Of a DNA stretch of 64,000 nucleotides, positions 14,865 to 25,153 are shown in pieces. The translations under genes were made by a program, and so were the position numbers. This DNA is from Pseudomonas putida. Lineage in GTDB: Bacteria > Pseudomonadota > Gammaproteobacteria > Pseudomonadales > Pseudomonadaceae. The stretch spans positions 62,001-126,000 of the forward strand of contig NZ_MNAH01000001.1 in assembly GCF_001976065.1 (NCBI RefSeq). Reading direction: 5' to 3'. Position 1 is the stretch's first letter. Every line of letters starts with the position of its first letter. The notes beneath the pieces are model-generated. The model was not told the DNA's origin, did no database searches, and saw only the letters and a program-made list of their open reading frames with translations.

Positions 14865-15248
14865 ATGCTGGAAACAGTCGTAGTCGTTTTTCATCTGCTG
14901 GGTGCATTGGGCGTAGTAGCTCTGGTTTTGCTGCAGCAGGGTAAAGGTGCGGACGCTGGCGCGTCTTTCGGAGCAGGTGCTTCAAATACTGTGTTCGGAA
15001 GCCAAGGTTCCTCTACCTTTCTTAGTAAGTTTACTGCTATACTTGCCGCAGGTTTCTTCATAACCAGCTTAGGGTTAGGTTACTTTGCTAAAGAGAAAGC
15101 TCACCAGCTGACTCAAGTAGGTTTGCCAAACCCGGCAGTGTTGGAAGTTCCAAAGCAACAACCGGCTTCTGATGATGTCCCGGTGCTTCAAGAGCAAAAG
15201 TCGGCTACTCCAGCGACTGACGTGCCTCCAGCTCAAGAGCAGAAGTAA
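14865..15248 (+). CDS. secG: Preprotein translocase subunit SecG
   Basis: SecG is the small accessory subunit of the SecYEG channel and aids SecA-driven export. The 127-residue protein has two membrane segments ([20 protein letters not shown] and [20 protein letters not shown]) joined by the conserved cytosolic loop [21 protein letters not shown] low-complexity tail follows, longer than in E. coli but usual for Pseudomonas. ATG 14865 fits the family start; an in-frame ATG at 14817 lies inside tpiA. Confidence 0.95.
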   Translation: MLETVVVVFHLLGALGVVALVLLQQGKGADAGASFGAGASNTVFGSQGSSTFLSKFTAILAAGFFITSLGLGYFAKEKAHQLTQVGLPNPAVLEVPKQQPASDDVPVLQEQKSATPATDVPPAQEQK

Positions 15249-15270
15249 GAAGGGTTTCAAACGTAGTATT

Positions 15271-15356
15271 GCCGAGGTGGTGGAATTGGTAGACACGCAA
15301 CCTTGAGGTGGTTGTGCCCATAGGGTGTAGGGGTTCGAGTCCCCTTCTCGGTACCA
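15271..15356 (+). tRNA. tRNA-Leu (anticodon GAG)
   Basis: An 86-base class II tRNA with a long variable arm and encoded CCA. The acceptor stem pairs GCCGAGG with TCTCGGT; the anticodon stem is CAACC/GGTTG around TTGAGGT, with GAG at 15305-15307, reading CUC and CUU. The T-arm GGGGTTCGAGTCCCC is canonical. Its position after secG matches other gammaproteobacteria. Confidence 0.97.
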
Positions 15357-15368
15357 ATTAGTCAGGAG

Positions 15369-15391
15369 AGCCCGCTGTTGCGGGCTTTCTT
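15369..15391 (+). terminator. Terminator after tRNA-Leu
   Basis: AGCCCGC and GCGGGCT pair over 7 bp around TGTT, followed by TTCTT. Confidence 0.7.
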
Positions 15392-15408
15392 GCAGGTGGA
15401 AGGTTACA

Positions 15409-15437
15409 TTGACCCTGTAGGGGATCGGTCGTATACT
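15409..15437 (+). promoter_or_regulatory. Promoter of initiator tRNA
   Basis: TTGACC and TATACT are 17 bases apart, 16 bases before the tRNA 5' end. This is one of the best sigma-70 promoters in the window. Confidence 0.75.
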
Positions 15438-15453
15438 TCCGCCCCAGCTTTGT

Positions 15454-15530
<77 letters not shown>

Positions 15531-15538
15531 GTTTAAGG

Positions 15539-15561
15539 AGCCCCTTTTAAGGGGCTTTTTG
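15539..15561 (+). terminator. Terminator after tRNA-fMet
   Basis: AGCCCCTT and AAGGGGCT pair over 8 bp with a two-base loop, followed by TTTTT. Confidence 0.8.
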
Positions 15562-15577
15562 TTAGCTGGACACTTCC

Positions 15578-15628
15578 AACGCCGCTGTTCGACGGCGTTT
15601 CAAGGATGGGCGTTTCGCCCATTTTTTT
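15578..15628 (+). terminator. Second hairpin pair before rimP, terminator-like
   Basis: Two more hairpins follow: AACGCCG/CGGCGTT (15578-15599) without Ts, and ATGGGCG/CGCCCAT (15606-15622) with a TTT loop and seven Ts. The second is a full intrinsic terminator only 40 bases before the rimP start, so rimP-nusA-infB expression should depend on read-through or antitermination. Confidence 0.65.
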
Positions 15629-15668
15629 ATTTTGCATAGCATGCACATACATGCACGAGGGGGTTCAG

Positions 15669-16127
15669 GTGTCGAGCAAGCTAGAAGAGTTGCAGGCCTT
15701 GCTGGCCCCGGTGGTCGTGGCCCTAGGCTATGAATGCTGGGGTATCGAGTTTTCGGCTCAGGGTCGTCACTCGATGTTGCGCGTTTATATCGATAAAGAG
15801 GGCGGTGTGCTGGTGGACGATTGTGCCATCGTCAGCCGTCAGATCAGCGGTGTATTGGATGTTGAAGATCCAATCTCCGTTGAATACACCCTCGAAGTTT
15901 CCTCGCCAGGCATGGAACGCCCGCTGTTCACTCTTGAGCAGTTTGCAAAATTTGCCGGTGAACAAGTGAAGATCAAGCTGCGCTCGCCTTTTGAAGGACG
16001 ACGCAACTTTCAGGGCCTTCTGCGCGGTGTAGAAGAGCAGGACGTCGTGGTGCAGGTAGAAGACCATGAGTTCCTGTTGCCGATCGATATGATCGACAAG
16101 GCCAACATTATTCCCAGTTTTGACTGA
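15669..16127 (+). CDS. rimP: Ribosome maturation factor RimP
   Basis: RimP binds the free 30S subunit and is needed for its maturation. The 152-residue protein shows the family blocks [21 protein letters not shown] and [15 protein letters not shown] 15669 is chosen because GAGGGGG lies 5 bases upstream and the protein then starts V-SSKLEEL, as in relatives. In-frame ATGs upstream (15606, 15651) lie in or beside a terminator hairpin. It heads the rimP-nusA-infB operon. Confidence 0.96.
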   Translation: MSSKLEELQALLAPVVVALGYECWGIEFSAQGRHSMLRVYIDKEGGVLVDDCAIVSRQISGVLDVEDPISVEYTLEVSSPGMERPLFTLEQFAKFAGEQVKIKLRSPFEGRRNFQGLLRGVEEQDVVVQVEDHEFLLPIDMIDKANIIPSFD

Positions 16128-16186
16128 GGCGTGCCAGATACTGCGGATCCCGCGGATCCAATGGCTTGCGAAAGGCGAGGCGTACG

Positions 16187-17668
16187 ATGAGCAAAGAAGT
16201 ACTGCTGGTTGTTGAGTCGGTATCCAATGAAAAGGGCGTACCGGCTAACGTAATTTTTGAAGCGCTGGAGCTCGCTCTGGCCACGGCTACCAAAAAGCGT
16301 TTCGAGGACGAAGTCGATCTGCGTGTGGAAATCAACCGCCACACCGGTGCTTACGAAACCTTCCGTCGCTGGACGGTCGTCGAAGAAGCAGACCTGGACG
16401 ATCCGGCCATCGAAACCTGGCCGAGCAAGGTTGCTGAGACGCACCCTGGCGCCAAGGTCGGTGACGTTGTCGAAGAGAAAATCGAGTCCATCGAATTCGG
16501 CCGTATCGCTGCACAGACTGCCAAGCAGGTCATCGTGCAGAAGGTTCGCGAAGCCGAGCGCGCTCAGGTTGTCGACGCTTACCGCGAGCGCCTGGGTGAA
16601 ATCATCTCCGGCACCGTGAAAAAAGTCACCCGCGATAACGTGATCGTCGACCTGGGTAACAACGCCGAGGCGTTGCTGGCCCGTGAAGACATCATTTCTC
16701 GCGAAACTTTCCGGGTTGGCGTGCGCTTGCGTGCGCTGCTCAAGGAAATCCGCACCGAGAACCGCGGCCCGCAGTTGATCCTGTCGCGTACCGCGCCGGA
16801 AATGCTGATCGAGTTGTTCCGCATCGAAGTGCCGGAAATTGCCGAAGGCCTGATCGAAGTAATGGCTGCGTCCCGTGATCCGGGTTCGCGCGCCAAGATC
16901 GCCGTGCGCTCCAAGGACAAACGCATCGACCCGCAGGGCGCTTGCATCGGTATGCGCGGTTCGCGCGTCCAGGCAGTGTCGGGCGAGTTGGGTGGTGAGC
17001 GTGTGGACATCGTCCTGTGGGACGATAACCCTGCTCAGTTCGTGATCAACGCCATGTCCCCGGCCGAGGTTGCGGCAATTATCGTTGACGAAGATGCCCA
17101 TGCAATGGACATCGCCGTCGGCGCAGACAATCTGGCTCAGGCCATCGGTCGTGGTGGTCAGAACGTGCGTCTGGCCAGCCAGTTGACTGGCTGGACCCTG
17201 AACGTGATGACCGAATCGGACATCCAGGCTAAACAGCAAGCAGAAACCGGCGACATCCTGCGCAACTTCATCGACGAGCTGGAAGTCGACGAAGAGCTGG
17301 CACAGGTGCTGGTCGATGAAGGCTTTACCAGCCTGGAAGAGATTGCCTACGTACCGTTGGAAGAAATGCTCAACATCGACGGCTTTGACGAAGAAATCGT
17401 CAACGAGCTTCGCGCTCGTGCCAAGGATCGTTTGTTGACCAAAGCCATCGCTACTGAGGAAAAGCTGGCAGACGCCCATCCGGCCGAAGACCTGCTCTCG
17501 CTTGAGGGTATGGACAAGGATTTGGCGATGGAACTGGCGGTGCGCGGCGTAATTACCCGCGAAGACCTGGCCGAGCAGTCTATTGACGACCTGCTCGACA
17601 TCGACGGCATTGACGATGATCGTGCCGGCAAGTTGATCATGGCCGCCCGAGCCCACTGGTTCGAGTAA
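16187..17668 (+). CDS. nusA: Transcription termination/antitermination factor NusA
   Basis: NusA binds RNA polymerase and nascent RNA and affects pausing, termination and rRNA antitermination. The 493-residue protein has an N-terminal polymerase-binding domain, an S1 domain (about 135-200), two KH domains with [12 protein letters not shown] and [11 protein letters not shown], and two acidic C-terminal repeats. ATG 16187 ([10 protein letters not shown]) is the family start. infB follows after 27 bases. Confidence 0.98.
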   Translation: MSKEVLLVVESVSNEKGVPANVIFEALELALATATKKRFEDEVDLRVEINRHTGAYETFRRWTVVEEADLDDPAIETWPSKVAETHPGAKVGDVVEEKIESIEFGRIAAQTAKQVIVQKVREAERAQVVDAYRERLGEIISGTVKKVTRDNVIVDLGNNAEALLAREDIISRETFRVGVRLRALLKEIRTENRGPQLILSRTAPEMLIELFRIEVPEIAEGLIEVMAASRDPGSRAKIAVRSKDKRIDPQGACIGMRGSRVQAVSGELGGERVDIVLWDDNPAQFVINAMSPAEVAAIIVDEDAHAMDIAVGADNLAQAIGRGGQNVRLASQLTGWTLNVMTESDIQAKQQAETGDILRNFIDELEVDEELAQVLVDEGFTSLEEIAYVPLEEMLNIDGFDEEIVNELRARAKDRLLTKAIATEEKLADAHPAEDLLSLEGMDKDLAMELAVRGVITREDLAEQSIDDLLDIDGIDDDRAGKLIMAARAHWFE

Positions 17669-17695
17669 TTAGGCGCGGCCTGAGGAGAGAAGTGC

Positions 17696-20221
17696 ATGAC
17701 GCAAGTCACGGTGAAACAACTGGCCGATGAGGTCAAAACACCGGTAGAGCGCCTGTTGCAGCAGATGCGTGAGGCAGGTCTGCCGCACACCGCCGCCGAA
17801 GAAAGTGTGACTGATAGTGAGAAGCAATCGTTGCTGACTCACTTGAAAAGCAGCCACAAGGCGAAAGTGGAAGAACCACGCAAGATTACGCTGCAGCGTA
17901 AAACCACCAGCACCCTGCGTGTTGCTGGCAGCAAAAGCATCAGCGTTGAAGTACGCAAGAAGAAAGTCTTCGTACAGCGCAGCCCGGAAGAAATCGAAGC
18001 CGAGCGCAAGCGTGAACTGGATGAACGTCGCGCAGTAGAAAATGCTGCCCGTCAGAAGGCTGAAGAAGAAGCCAAGCGTCGCGCCGAAGAAGAAGCGCGT
18101 CGCCAGCCTGCAGCTGCGCCGACCGCTCCAGCCCAACCTGTTGCAGCGCCAGCTGCGGTAGCCGAACCTGTTCGCGAAAGCGCACCGGTCGTGGCAGCCG
18201 CTCCGGCACCTGCGGCCGATACCCGCAAGCGCGACGAACAGCGTCGTCCGGACAAGCCACGTGCCGACGACAACAATCGTCGCGGTAGTGGCGATGGCGA
18301 GCGTAAAAACGCTCCGCATCGTGCTTCGGTCAAGGAAAAGGCGCCAGCTCCACGTGTTGCCCCACGGACTACCGACGAAGAAAGCGACGGCTTCCGTCGT
18401 GGTGGTCGCGGCAAGGCCAAGCTGAAGAAACGCAACGCCCACGGTTTCCAGAGCCCAACCGGCCCTGTCGTGCGCGAAGTGAAGATCGGCGAAACCATCA
18501 CTGTTGGCGATCTCGCCCAGCAGATGTCGGTGAAGGCTGCTGAAATCATCAAGTTCATGTTCAAACTGGGTACTCCAGCGACCATCAACCAGGTACTGGA
18601 CCAGGAAACTGCCCAGCTGGTTGCCGAAGAGCTGGGCCACAAAGTGACCCTGGTCAGCGACACCGCCCTGGAAGATTCCCTGGCCGAGTCCCTGAAGTTT
18701 GAAGGCGAGGCTGTTTCCCGTGCGCCGGTCGTGACCGTAATGGGTCACGTTGACCACGGTAAGACTTCCCTGCTCGACTACATCCGTCGTGCCAAGGTAG
18801 CTGCTGGCGAAGCCGGTGGTATCACCCAGCACATCGGTGCCTACCACGTTGAAACCGACCGTGGCATGGTGACGTTCCTCGACACCCCTGGTCACGCCGC
18901 GTTTACCGCAATGCGTGCCCGTGGTGCCAAGGCGACCGACATCGTGATCCTGGTGGTTGCAGCGGACGACGGTGTGATGCCGCAGACCATCGAAGCTGTT
19001 CAGCATGCCAAGGCTGCTGGCGTTCCGCTGGTTGTCGCTGTGAACAAGATCGACAAGCCAGGTGCTGACCTCGATCGCATCCGTAGCGAACTGTCGGTAC
19101 ACGGCGTGACCTCGGAAGAGTGGGGTGGTGACACTCCATTCGTGCCGGTTTCGGCGAAGATGGGTACTGGCGTCGACGAACTGCTCGAAGCTGTTCTGTT
19201 GCAGGCCGAAGTCCTGGAATTGACCGCTACTCCATCGGCTCCTGGCCGTGGTGTCGTGGTTGAATCCCGCCTGGACAAGGGTCGTGGCCCGGTGGCTACC
19301 GTTCTGGTTCAAGACGGTACCCTGCGTCAAGGCGACATGGTCCTGGTCGGTTCGAACTACGGCCGTGTACGTGCCATGCTCGACGAGAACGGCAAGCCAA
19401 TCAAGGAAGCCGGTCCAGCCATCCCTGTCGAGATCCTCGGCCTGGACGGTACCCCGGATGCTGGCGACGAGATGAGTGTGGTTGCCGACGAGAAGAAAGC
19501 CCGTGAAGTGGCTCTGTTCCGTCAAGGCAAGTTCCGCGAAGTCAAGCTGGCCCGTGCTCACGCCGGCAAGCTGGAAAACATCTTCGAAAACATGGGTCAG
19601 GAAGAGAAGAAGACGCTCAACATCGTCCTCAAATCCGACGTCCGTGGTTCGCTGGAAGCGTTGAACGGTGCCTTGAACGGCCTGGGTAACGACGAAGTGC
19701 AAGTGCGCGTGGTCGGTGGCGGTGTCGGTGGTATCACCGAATCCGACGCCAACCTGGCACTGGCCTCCAACGCTGTACTGTTCGGCTTCAACGTGCGTGC
19801 CGATGCTGGCGCGCGCAAGATCGTCGAGCAGGAAGGTCTGGATATGCGTTACTACAACGTGATCTACGACATCATCGAAGACGTCAAGAAAGCCCTGACC
19901 GGCATGCTCGGCAGCGATGTTCGCGAGAACATCCTGGGTATCGCCGAAGTGCGTGACGTGTTCCGTTCGCCGAAGTTTGGCGCGATCGCCGGTTGCATGG
20001 TGATCGAAGGTGTCGTTCACCGTAACCGTCCAATCCGTGTACTGCGTGAAGACATCGTTATCTTCGAAGGCGAGCTGGAATCCCTGCGCCGCTTCAAGGA
20101 TGACGCTTCCGAAGTACGTGCCGGCATGGAATGCGGTATCGGCGTTAAGAGCTACAACGACGTCAAGGTCGGTGACAAGATCGAAGTCTTCGAGAAGGTC
20201 CAGGTTGCTCGCAGCCTCTAA
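17696..20221 (+). CDS. infB: Translation initiation factor IF-2
   Basis: IF-2 is the GTPase that places fMet-tRNA on the 30S subunit and promotes subunit joining. The 841-residue protein has a small N-terminal domain ([13 protein letters not shown]) and a long, charged Ala/Glu/Pro linker (about 95-240). The GTPase follows with GHVDHGKT (350-357), DTPGH and NKID, then the C-terminal tRNA-binding domains. Length and layout are normal for Pseudomonas. The low-complexity linker explains the long reading frame seen on the opposite strand. Confidence 0.98.
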   Translation: MTQVTVKQLADEVKTPVERLLQQMREAGLPHTAAEESVTDSEKQSLLTHLKSSHKAKVEEPRKITLQRKTTSTLRVAGSKSISVEVRKKKVFVQRSPEEIEAERKRELDERRAVENAARQKAEEEAKRRAEEEARRQPAAAPTAPAQPVAAPAAVAEPVRESAPVVAAAPAPAADTRKRDEQRRPDKPRADDNNRRGSGDGERKNAPHRASVKEKAPAPRVAPRTTDEESDGFRRGGRGKAKLKKRNAHGFQSPTGPVVREVKIGETITVGDLAQQMSVKAAEIIKFMFKLGTPATINQVLDQETAQLVAEELGHKVTLVSDTALEDSLAESLKFEGEAVSRAPVVTVMGHVDHGKTSLLDYIRRAKVAAGEAGGITQHIGAYHVETDRGMVTFLDTPGHAAFTAMRARGAKATDIVILVVAADDGVMPQTIEAVQHAKAAGVPLVVAVNKIDKPGADLDRIRSELSVHGVTSEEWGGDTPFVPVSAKMGTGVDELLEAVLLQAEVLELTATPSAPGRGVVVESRLDKGRGPVATVLVQDGTLRQGDMVLVGSNYGRVRAMLDENGKPIKEAGPAIPVEILGLDGTPDAGDEMSVVADEKKAREVALFRQGKFREVKLARAHAGKLENIFENMGQEEKKTLNIVLKSDVRGSLEALNGALNGLGNDEVQVRVVGGGVGGITESDANLALASNAVLFGFNVRADAGARKIVEQEGLDMRYYNVIYDIIEDVKKALTGMLGSDVRENILGIAEVRDVFRSPKFGAIAGCMVIEGVVHRNRPIRVLREDIVIFEGELESLRRFKDDASEVRAGMECGIGVKSYNDVKVGDKIEVFEKVQVARSL

Positions 20222-20292
20222 CTCGCGCACTTCAAGAGCCGTGATGGCCAGCCGCATGCAATTGCGCGGCGCATCGCCCGGACTCTAAACGC

Positions 20293-20327
20293 AACGCCCG
20301 GTCTGGCTTTTGTCAGGCCGGGCGTTT
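20293..20327 (+). terminator. Hairpin between infB and rbfA
   Basis: ACGCCCGGTCTG and CAGGCCGGGCGT pair over 12 bp with one G-U, followed by TTTG. It may be a partial terminator that lowers transcription into rbfA. Confidence 0.5.
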
Positions 20328-20380
20328 GCCGCTTTCAGACCACACGGGTTTCACCGTGGGGCAGTAACAGGTAACAAGAC

Positions 20381-20782
20381 ATGGCAAAAGAATACAGCCG
20401 TACCCAACGTATCGGCGATCAGATGCAGCGCGAGCTGGCACAACTGATCCGTCGTGAAGTCAAAGACCCGCGCGTCGGCCTGGTCACCATTACCGCTGTG
20501 GAAGTCAGCCGTGACGTCGGTCACGCGAAGATCTTCATTACCGTGATGGGCCAGGACAGCCACGAAGACATCGCGCAAAGCATCAAGGTGCTCAACTCCG
20601 CCGCCGGTTTCCTGCGCATGCAGCTGGCTCGCGAGATGAAGCTGCGCAGCGTTCCGCAGTTGCACTTCCACTACGATGAAAGCGTCGTGCGCGGTGCGCA
20701 TCTGTCGGCCTTGATCGAGCGCGCAGTGGCTGAAGACAATCAGCACTCGGTTGCGGCACAAGCCGAAGACACCAAGGAGTAA
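20381..20782 (+). CDS. rbfA: 30S ribosome-binding factor RbfA
   Basis: RbfA is a KH-fold 30S assembly factor that acts near helix 1 of 16S rRNA and supports growth in the cold. The 133-residue protein starts [22 protein letters not shown] and carries the conserved [18 protein letters not shown] block. It lies between infB and truB, 3 bases before the truB start. Confidence 0.97.
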   Translation: MAKEYSRTQRIGDQMQRELAQLIRREVKDPRVGLVTITAVEVSRDVGHAKIFITVMGQDSHEDIAQSIKVLNSAAGFLRMQLAREMKLRSVPQLHFHYDESVVRGAHLSALIERAVAEDNQHSVAAQAEDTKE

Positions 20783-20785
20783 TCG

Positions 20786-21703
20786 GTGGCTCAGGTTAAA
20801 CGTATCCGTCGTAACGTCAGTGGCATCATCCTGCTCGACAAGCCGCTGGGGTTCACCTCCAACGCCGCCTTGCAGAAGGTCCGCTGGTTGCTCAACGCCG
20901 AGAAGGCCGGGCACACCGGTAGTCTCGATCCGCTGGCCACCGGCGTGTTGCCGCTGTGCTTCGGCGAGGCCACCAAGTTCTCGCAGTACCTGCTCGATTC
21001 CGACAAGGGTTACGAAACCCTGGCGCAGCTGGGCAAGACCACCACCACGGCCGATGCCGAAGGTGAGGTTTTGCAGGAGCGGCCGGTGACCGTTGGTCGC
21101 GCCGATATCGAAGCTGTATTGCCGCAATTTCGTGGGCAAATCAGTCAGATACCGCCGATGTACTCGGCCCTCAAGCGTGATGGGCAGCCGTTGTACAAGC
21201 TGGCCCGAGCAGGTGAAGTAGTGGAGCGCGAACCGCGTTCTGTTACTATTACGCGCTTGGAATTGCTGGCCTTCGAAGGGGATACTGCGCGGCTTGCGGT
21301 GGATTGCACCAAAGGCACCTATATTCGCACCCTGGTGGAGGATATCGGTGAGCAACTCGGTTGTGGCGCTTACGTTGCAGAACTGCGACGTACCCAGGCC
21401 GGGCCTTTCACCCTGGCGCAGACCGTTACTCTCGAAGAGCTGGAAGCGGTACATGCCGAAGGCGGCAACGAGGCGGTCGACCGCTTCCTGATGCCATCGG
21501 ACAGCGGCCTGCTGGATTGGCCACTGCTGCAGTTCTCGGAAGCGAGTGCGTTCTACTGGCTCAACGGCCAGCCGGTACGCGCCCCGGATGCCCCGAAGTT
21601 CGGCATGGTACGGGTACAGGATCACAATGGTCGCTTCATCGGTATCGGTGAAGTGAGCGAAGACGGGCGCATCGCGCCGCGTCGACTGATTCGGTCAGAA
21701 TGA
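20786..21703 (+). CDS. truB: tRNA pseudouridine-55 synthase
   Basis: TruB makes the pseudouridine at position 55 in the T-loop of tRNAs. The 305-residue protein has the motif I sequence [14 protein letters not shown], the catalytic D48 in [15 protein letters not shown], and a C-terminal PUA-like domain. The start is GTG 20786 and no better start is nearby. The close spacing to rbfA indicates cotranscription. Confidence 0.97.
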   Translation: MAQVKRIRRNVSGIILLDKPLGFTSNAALQKVRWLLNAEKAGHTGSLDPLATGVLPLCFGEATKFSQYLLDSDKGYETLAQLGKTTTTADAEGEVLQERPVTVGRADIEAVLPQFRGQISQIPPMYSALKRDGQPLYKLARAGEVVEREPRSVTITRLELLAFEGDTARLAVDCTKGTYIRTLVEDIGEQLGCGAYVAELRRTQAGPFTLAQTVTLEELEAVHAEGGNEAVDRFLMPSDSGLLDWPLLQFSEASAFYWLNGQPVRAPDAPKFGMVRVQDHNGRFIGIGEVSEDGRIAPRRLIRSE

Positions 21704-21753
21704 CCGAACGAGTGTGGCTGTTAGCAGGCACGGTCACTACTCTTTTTTAGATA

Positions 21754-21801
21754 CAGGGATTTGTCCCTGGCCTGTTGAAACTGTTTTTCTGAAACAGTTT
21801 C
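21754..21801 (+). promoter_or_regulatory. rpsO leader hairpins
   Basis: Two stem-loops precede rpsO: CAGGGA/TCCCTG (21754-21769), and the perfect 10-bp GAAACTGTTT/AAACAGTTTC (21777-21801) with loop TTCTG. The second ends a few bases before the AAAGGA ribosome site. S15 represses its own mRNA in E. coli through a leader structure, so a similar role is plausible here. Confidence 0.5.
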
Positions 21802-21820
21802 CTGATAAAAGGATTGCCAC

Positions 21821-22090
21821 ATGGCTCTCGACGTTCAAGAAAAAGCTCAAATCGTAGCTGACTACCAGCAAGCTGTTGGTGACACTGGTTCGCCAGAAGT
21901 GCAAGTTGCACTGCTGACCGCCAACATCAACAAACTGCAAGGTCACTTCAAGGCCAACGGTAAAGATCACCACTCCCGTCGTGGTCTGATCCGCATGGTT
22001 AACCAGCGTCGTAAGCTGCTGGACTACCTGAAAGGCAAAGACGTGAGCCGTTACAGCGCTCTGATCGGTCGCCTGGGTCTGCGTCGCTAA
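21821..22090 (+). CDS. rpsO: 30S ribosomal protein S15
   Basis: S15 binds 16S rRNA early in assembly and forms a bridge to the 50S subunit. The 89-residue protein starts [16 protein letters not shown] and has the conserved [17 protein letters not shown] and DHHSRRGL blocks. AAAGGA precedes ATG 21821. pnp follows, the usual rpsO-pnp order. Confidence 0.98.
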   Translation: MALDVQEKAQIVADYQQAVGDTGSPEVQVALLTANINKLQGHFKANGKDHHSRRGLIRMVNQRRKLLDYLKGKDVSRYSALIGRLGLRR

Positions 22091-22117
22091 TAAGCGATTG
22101 CGCTAGAGGTTGGTTGT

Positions 22118-22155
22118 CTGTCGTGCATCAGCGGATTTGCGCCGGTGCATGGCAG
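22118..22155 (+). promoter_or_regulatory. Candidate RNase III hairpin upstream of pnp
   Basis: The arms at 22118-22133 and 22140-22155 pair over 16 positions, with three G-U pairs and one mismatch, around a six-base loop. It lies in the 209-base rpsO-pnp spacer. In E. coli a hairpin here is cut by RNase III and mediates pnp autoregulation; the same role is inferred. Confidence 0.5.
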
Positions 22156-22299
22156 GCTCCCAGCCTCAAGTTTTATCTGGATATCCGTTTTGCCTGTGTG
22201 AGTACAACCAGGACAACCGGTCGGGCCGATTCCCGGCGTTGCCCAAGAATTTCGCAAGAACCCAGTTTCCCCAAGAGCCACAAAAGAAGGTAGGACACC

Positions 22300-24405
22300 G
22301 TGAACCCGGTAATCAAAAAGTTCCAGTTCGGTCAGTCGACCGTCACCCTCGAGACTGGCCGTATCGCCCGTCAGGCCTCCGGCGCAGTATTGGTCACCGT
22401 TGACGACGACGTCAGCGTATTGGTGACCGTCGTTGGTGCCAAGCAAGCCGATCCAGGCAAGGGCTTCTTCCCTCTGTCTGTTCACTACCAGGAAAAGACT
22501 TACGCTGCCGGTAAGATCCCTGGCGGTTTCTTCAAGCGCGAAGGCCGTCCTTCCGAGAAAGAAACCCTGACTTCCCGACTGATCGACCGTCCGATCCGTC
22601 CGCTGTTCCCTGAAGGCTTTATGAACGAAGTGCAGGTTGTCTGCACCGTCGTGTCCACCAGCAAGAAGACCGATCCGGACATCGCTGCGATGATCGGTAC
22701 CTCGGCTGCGCTGGCCATCTCCGGCATTCCTTTCGATGGCCCGATCGGCGCTGCCCGCGTTGCCTTCCACGAAAGCACCGGCTACCTGCTGAACCCGACT
22801 TACGAGCAGCAAGCTGCTTCGAGCCTGGACATGGTCGTTGCCGGTACTTCGGACGCCGTGCTGATGGTTGAATCGGAAGCCAAAGAGCTGACCGAAGACC
22901 AGATGCTGGGCGCGGTACTGTTTGCTCACGACGAATTCCAGGTTGTGATCAACGCTGTCAAAGAACTGGCCGCTGAAGCTGCCAAGCCAACCTGGACCTG
23001 GGCTCCTGCGCCAGAAGCCACCGAACTGCTGGGCGCTATCCGTGCCGAGTTCGGCGAAGCGATCTCCCAGGCCTACACCATCACCGTCAAGGCCGACCGT
23101 TACGCTCGCCTGGGCGAGTTGAAGGACCAGGTCGTTGCCAAGCTGTCCGGTGAAGAAGGCCAGCCTTCTTCCAGCGAAGTCAAAGCGGCGTTCGGCGAAA
23201 TCGAATACCGCACCGTTCGCGAAAACATCGTTAACGGCAAGCCACGTATCGACGGTCGCGACACCAAGACCGTACGTCCGTTGAACATCGAAGTCGGTGT
23301 TCTGCCAAAGACCCACGGTTCGGCTCTGTTCACCCGTGGCGAAACTCAGGCTCTGGTTGTTGCAACACTGGGTACTGCCCGTGACGCACAGCTGCTGGAT
23401 ACCCTGGAAGGCGAGAAAAAAGACCCGTTCATGCTGCACTACAACTTCCCACCGTTCTCGGTAGGCGAGTGTGGTCGCATGGGGGGCGCTGGTCGTCGTG
23501 AAATCGGTCACGGCCGTCTGGCCCGTCGTTCGGTTTCGGCCATGCTGCCAGCCGCTGACGTGTTCCCGTACACCATCCGTGTTGTGTCGGAAATCACCGA
23601 ATCCAACGGTTCGAGCTCCATGGCTTCCGTTTGCGGCGCTTCCCTGGCCCTGATGGACGCTGGTGTGCCGATGAAGGCGCCGGTTGCCGGTATCGCCATG
23701 GGTCTGGTTAAAGAAGGCGAGAAATTCGCCGTCCTGACCGACATCCTGGGTGACGAAGACCACCTGGGCGACATGGACTTCAAGGTAGCCGGTACCGCCA
23801 AAGGCGTGACCGCGCTGCAGATGGACATCAAGATCAAGGGCATCACCGAAGAGATCATGGAAATCGCTCTGGGCCAAGCCCTGGAAGCGCGCCTGAACAT
23901 CCTCGGCCAGATGAACCAGATCATTGGCCAGTCGCGTACCGAACTGTCGGCCAACGCTCCGACCATGATCGCGATGAAGATCGACACCGACAAGATCCGT
24001 GATGTCATCGGTAAAGGCGGCGCGACCATTCGTGCGATCTGTGAAGAAACCAAGGCTTCGATCGACATCGAAGACGACGGTTCGATCAAGATCTTCGGCG
24101 AAACCAAGGAAGCGGCAGAAGCTGCACGTCAGCGCGTCCTGGGTATCACCGCTGAAGCCGAAATCGGCAAGATCTACGTCGGCAAGGTTGAGCGCATCGT
24201 CGACTTCGGTGCATTCGTCAACATCCTGCCGGGCAAGGACGGTTTGGTTCACATCTCCATGCTGAGCGATGCTCGCGTCGAGAAAGTGACCGACATCCTG
24301 AAAGAAGGCCAGGAAGTGGAAGTGCTGGTACTGGACGTGGACAACCGCGGCCGTATCAAGCTGTCCATCAAGGACGTAGCAGCAGCGAAGGCTTCGGGCG
24401 TTTAA
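22300..24405 (+). CDS. pnp: Polynucleotide phosphorylase
   Basis: PNPase degrades RNA 3'-to-5' with phosphate and is part of the RNA degradosome. The 701-residue protein has two RNase PH domains, including the catalytic-side [14 protein letters not shown] block ([16 protein letters not shown]), joined by a helical domain. A KH domain ([16 protein letters not shown]) and an S1 domain ([18 protein letters not shown]) follow. The start is GTG 22300 after AGAAGG. A strong terminator follows. Confidence 0.98.
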   Translation: MNPVIKKFQFGQSTVTLETGRIARQASGAVLVTVDDDVSVLVTVVGAKQADPGKGFFPLSVHYQEKTYAAGKIPGGFFKREGRPSEKETLTSRLIDRPIRPLFPEGFMNEVQVVCTVVSTSKKTDPDIAAMIGTSAALAISGIPFDGPIGAARVAFHESTGYLLNPTYEQQAASSLDMVVAGTSDAVLMVESEAKELTEDQMLGAVLFAHDEFQVVINAVKELAAEAAKPTWTWAPAPEATELLGAIRAEFGEAISQAYTITVKADRYARLGELKDQVVAKLSGEEGQPSSSEVKAAFGEIEYRTVRENIVNGKPRIDGRDTKTVRPLNIEVGVLPKTHGSALFTRGETQALVVATLGTARDAQLLDTLEGEKKDPFMLHYNFPPFSVGECGRMGGAGRREIGHGRLARRSVSAMLPAADVFPYTIRVVSEITESNGSSSMASVCGASLALMDAGVPMKAPVAGIAMGLVKEGEKFAVLTDILGDEDHLGDMDFKVAGTAKGVTALQMDIKIKGITEEIMEIALGQALEARLNILGQMNQIIGQSRTELSANAPTMIAMKIDTDKIRDVIGKGGATIRAICEETKASIDIEDDGSIKIFGETKEAAEAARQRVLGITAEAEIGKIYVGKVERIVDFGAFVNILPGKDGLVHISMLSDARVEKVTDILKEGQEVEVLVLDVDNRGRIKLSIKDVAAAKASGV

Positions 24406-24430
24406 TCACTCCCGCGCCTGACCGCTGAAC

Positions 24431-24465
24431 AACAAAACGCCCCGACTGGTTCGGGGCGTTTTGTT
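24431..24465 (+). terminator. Terminator after pnp
   Basis: AACAAAACGCCCCGA and TCGGGGCGTTTTGTT pair over 15 bp around five bases; the T-run is part of the stem. Confidence 0.85.
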
Positions 24466-24480
24466 ATGCGCAGAAAAATC

Positions 24481-24526
24481 AAAAGATCGCAGCCTGCGGC
24501 AGCGCCTACACAGGCTGCGATCTTTT
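24481..24526. repeat. GATCGCAGCCTG-type palindromic repeat
   Basis: AAAAGATCGCAGCCTG and CAGGCTGCGATCTTTT are perfect 16-base arms around 14 bases, followed by a T-run. I recognise the core as a common intergenic element of fluorescent pseudomonads. It could also act as a second pnp terminator. Confidence 0.65.
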
Positions 24527-24548
24527 GTTTTTTTAACGGTGTTGGAAG

Positions 24549-24577
24549 TTGCCTGACTCCATGGTCAGTGCTAGGTT
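24549..24577 (+). promoter_or_regulatory. Promoter of tRNA-Thr
   Basis: TTGCCT and TAGGTT are 17 bases apart and end 9 bases before the tRNA. Confidence 0.55.
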
Positions 24578-24586
24578 TAGCCCACT

Positions 24587-24662
24587 GCCCGTGTAGCTCA
24601 GCCGGTAGAGCAGCGCACTCGTAACGCGAAGGTCGCAGGTTCGATTCCTGTCTCGGGCACCA
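24587..24662 (+). tRNA. tRNA-Thr (anticodon CGT)
   Basis: A 76-base tRNA with encoded CCA. The acceptor GCCCGTG pairs with CTCGGGC except for a T-T at position 6. The anticodon loop CTCGTAA carries CGT, reading ACG. The T-arm CAGGTTCGATTCCTG is canonical. The last pair of the anticodon stem (31-39) is A-C, where E. coli tRNA-Thr(CGU) has A-U. Confidence 0.93.
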
Positions 24663-24796
24663 GCGACACGTTGTTTTCAGATGATCCCGAATGGTTCTGA
24701 AGGCCAGAAAAGCCGGGCTTCAAGCGGTTTTTTTGCGTCAGAGAGATCCTTGATGATCCAGATCCATCTTCCATTCCCCCGATCAAAGAGAACGCC

Positions 24797-25102
24797 ATGA
24801 CCGTTAAAGAGATGTCCCAGGAAGAAAGGCACGAAGAAGCGCTCAAGAAGTATTTGCTGGATTCGCCCCAGCTAGCCGATGAGATCAAGGACCTGCCCGC
24901 CGACGATCAGAAAGACCAGATCCAGTGGGCGTTCGAGGATGAAGCCGAAGCCCAGGGCTTGCAGCCGTGGGAACTGACGCTCAAATACACATCAACCCCC
25001 GAAGAGTACGAGGCCGAGCGCCTGAAACTGCACAAGGAAGCGGCTGAAGTGTTGGGTGTCGAGTGGGATGAGTACTGCGAGATGAATAATCTGGTGGTCT
25101 GA
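24797..25102 (+). CDS. Conserved small acidic protein (DUF6388-like)
   Basis: A 101-residue soluble, acidic, helix-rich protein (MTVKEMSQEERHEEALKKYL) with a conserved-looking centre, DDQKDQIQWAFEDEAEAQG. I believe it matches the DUF6388 family common in Pseudomonas; no function is known to me. It has no signal peptide or membrane segment. It stands alone between tRNA-Thr and a bidirectional terminator facing nadC. Confidence 0.8.
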   Translation: MTVKEMSQEERHEEALKKYLLDSPQLADEIKDLPADDQKDQIQWAFEDEAEAQGLQPWELTLKYTSTPEEYEAERLKLHKEAAEVLGVEWDEYCEMNNLVV

Positions 25103-25103
25103 C

Positions 25104-25136
25104 AAAAACGCCGGCCTTCATGAGGCCGGCGTTTTT
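25104..25136. terminator. Bidirectional terminator, small protein/nadC
   Basis: AAAAACGCCGGCCT and AGGCCGGCGTTTTT pair over 14 bp, giving T-runs in both directions. It separates converging genes. Confidence 0.85.
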
Positions 25137-25153
25137 CGTTCAACGACGCGTGA

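Noticed and set aside
17669..20257. An 862-codon minus-strand frame opposite infB, and a 721-codon one opposite pnp (22087-24252)
   Set aside because: Both mirror the codon bias of well-identified genes, have unnatural composition and no plausible start or ribosome site.
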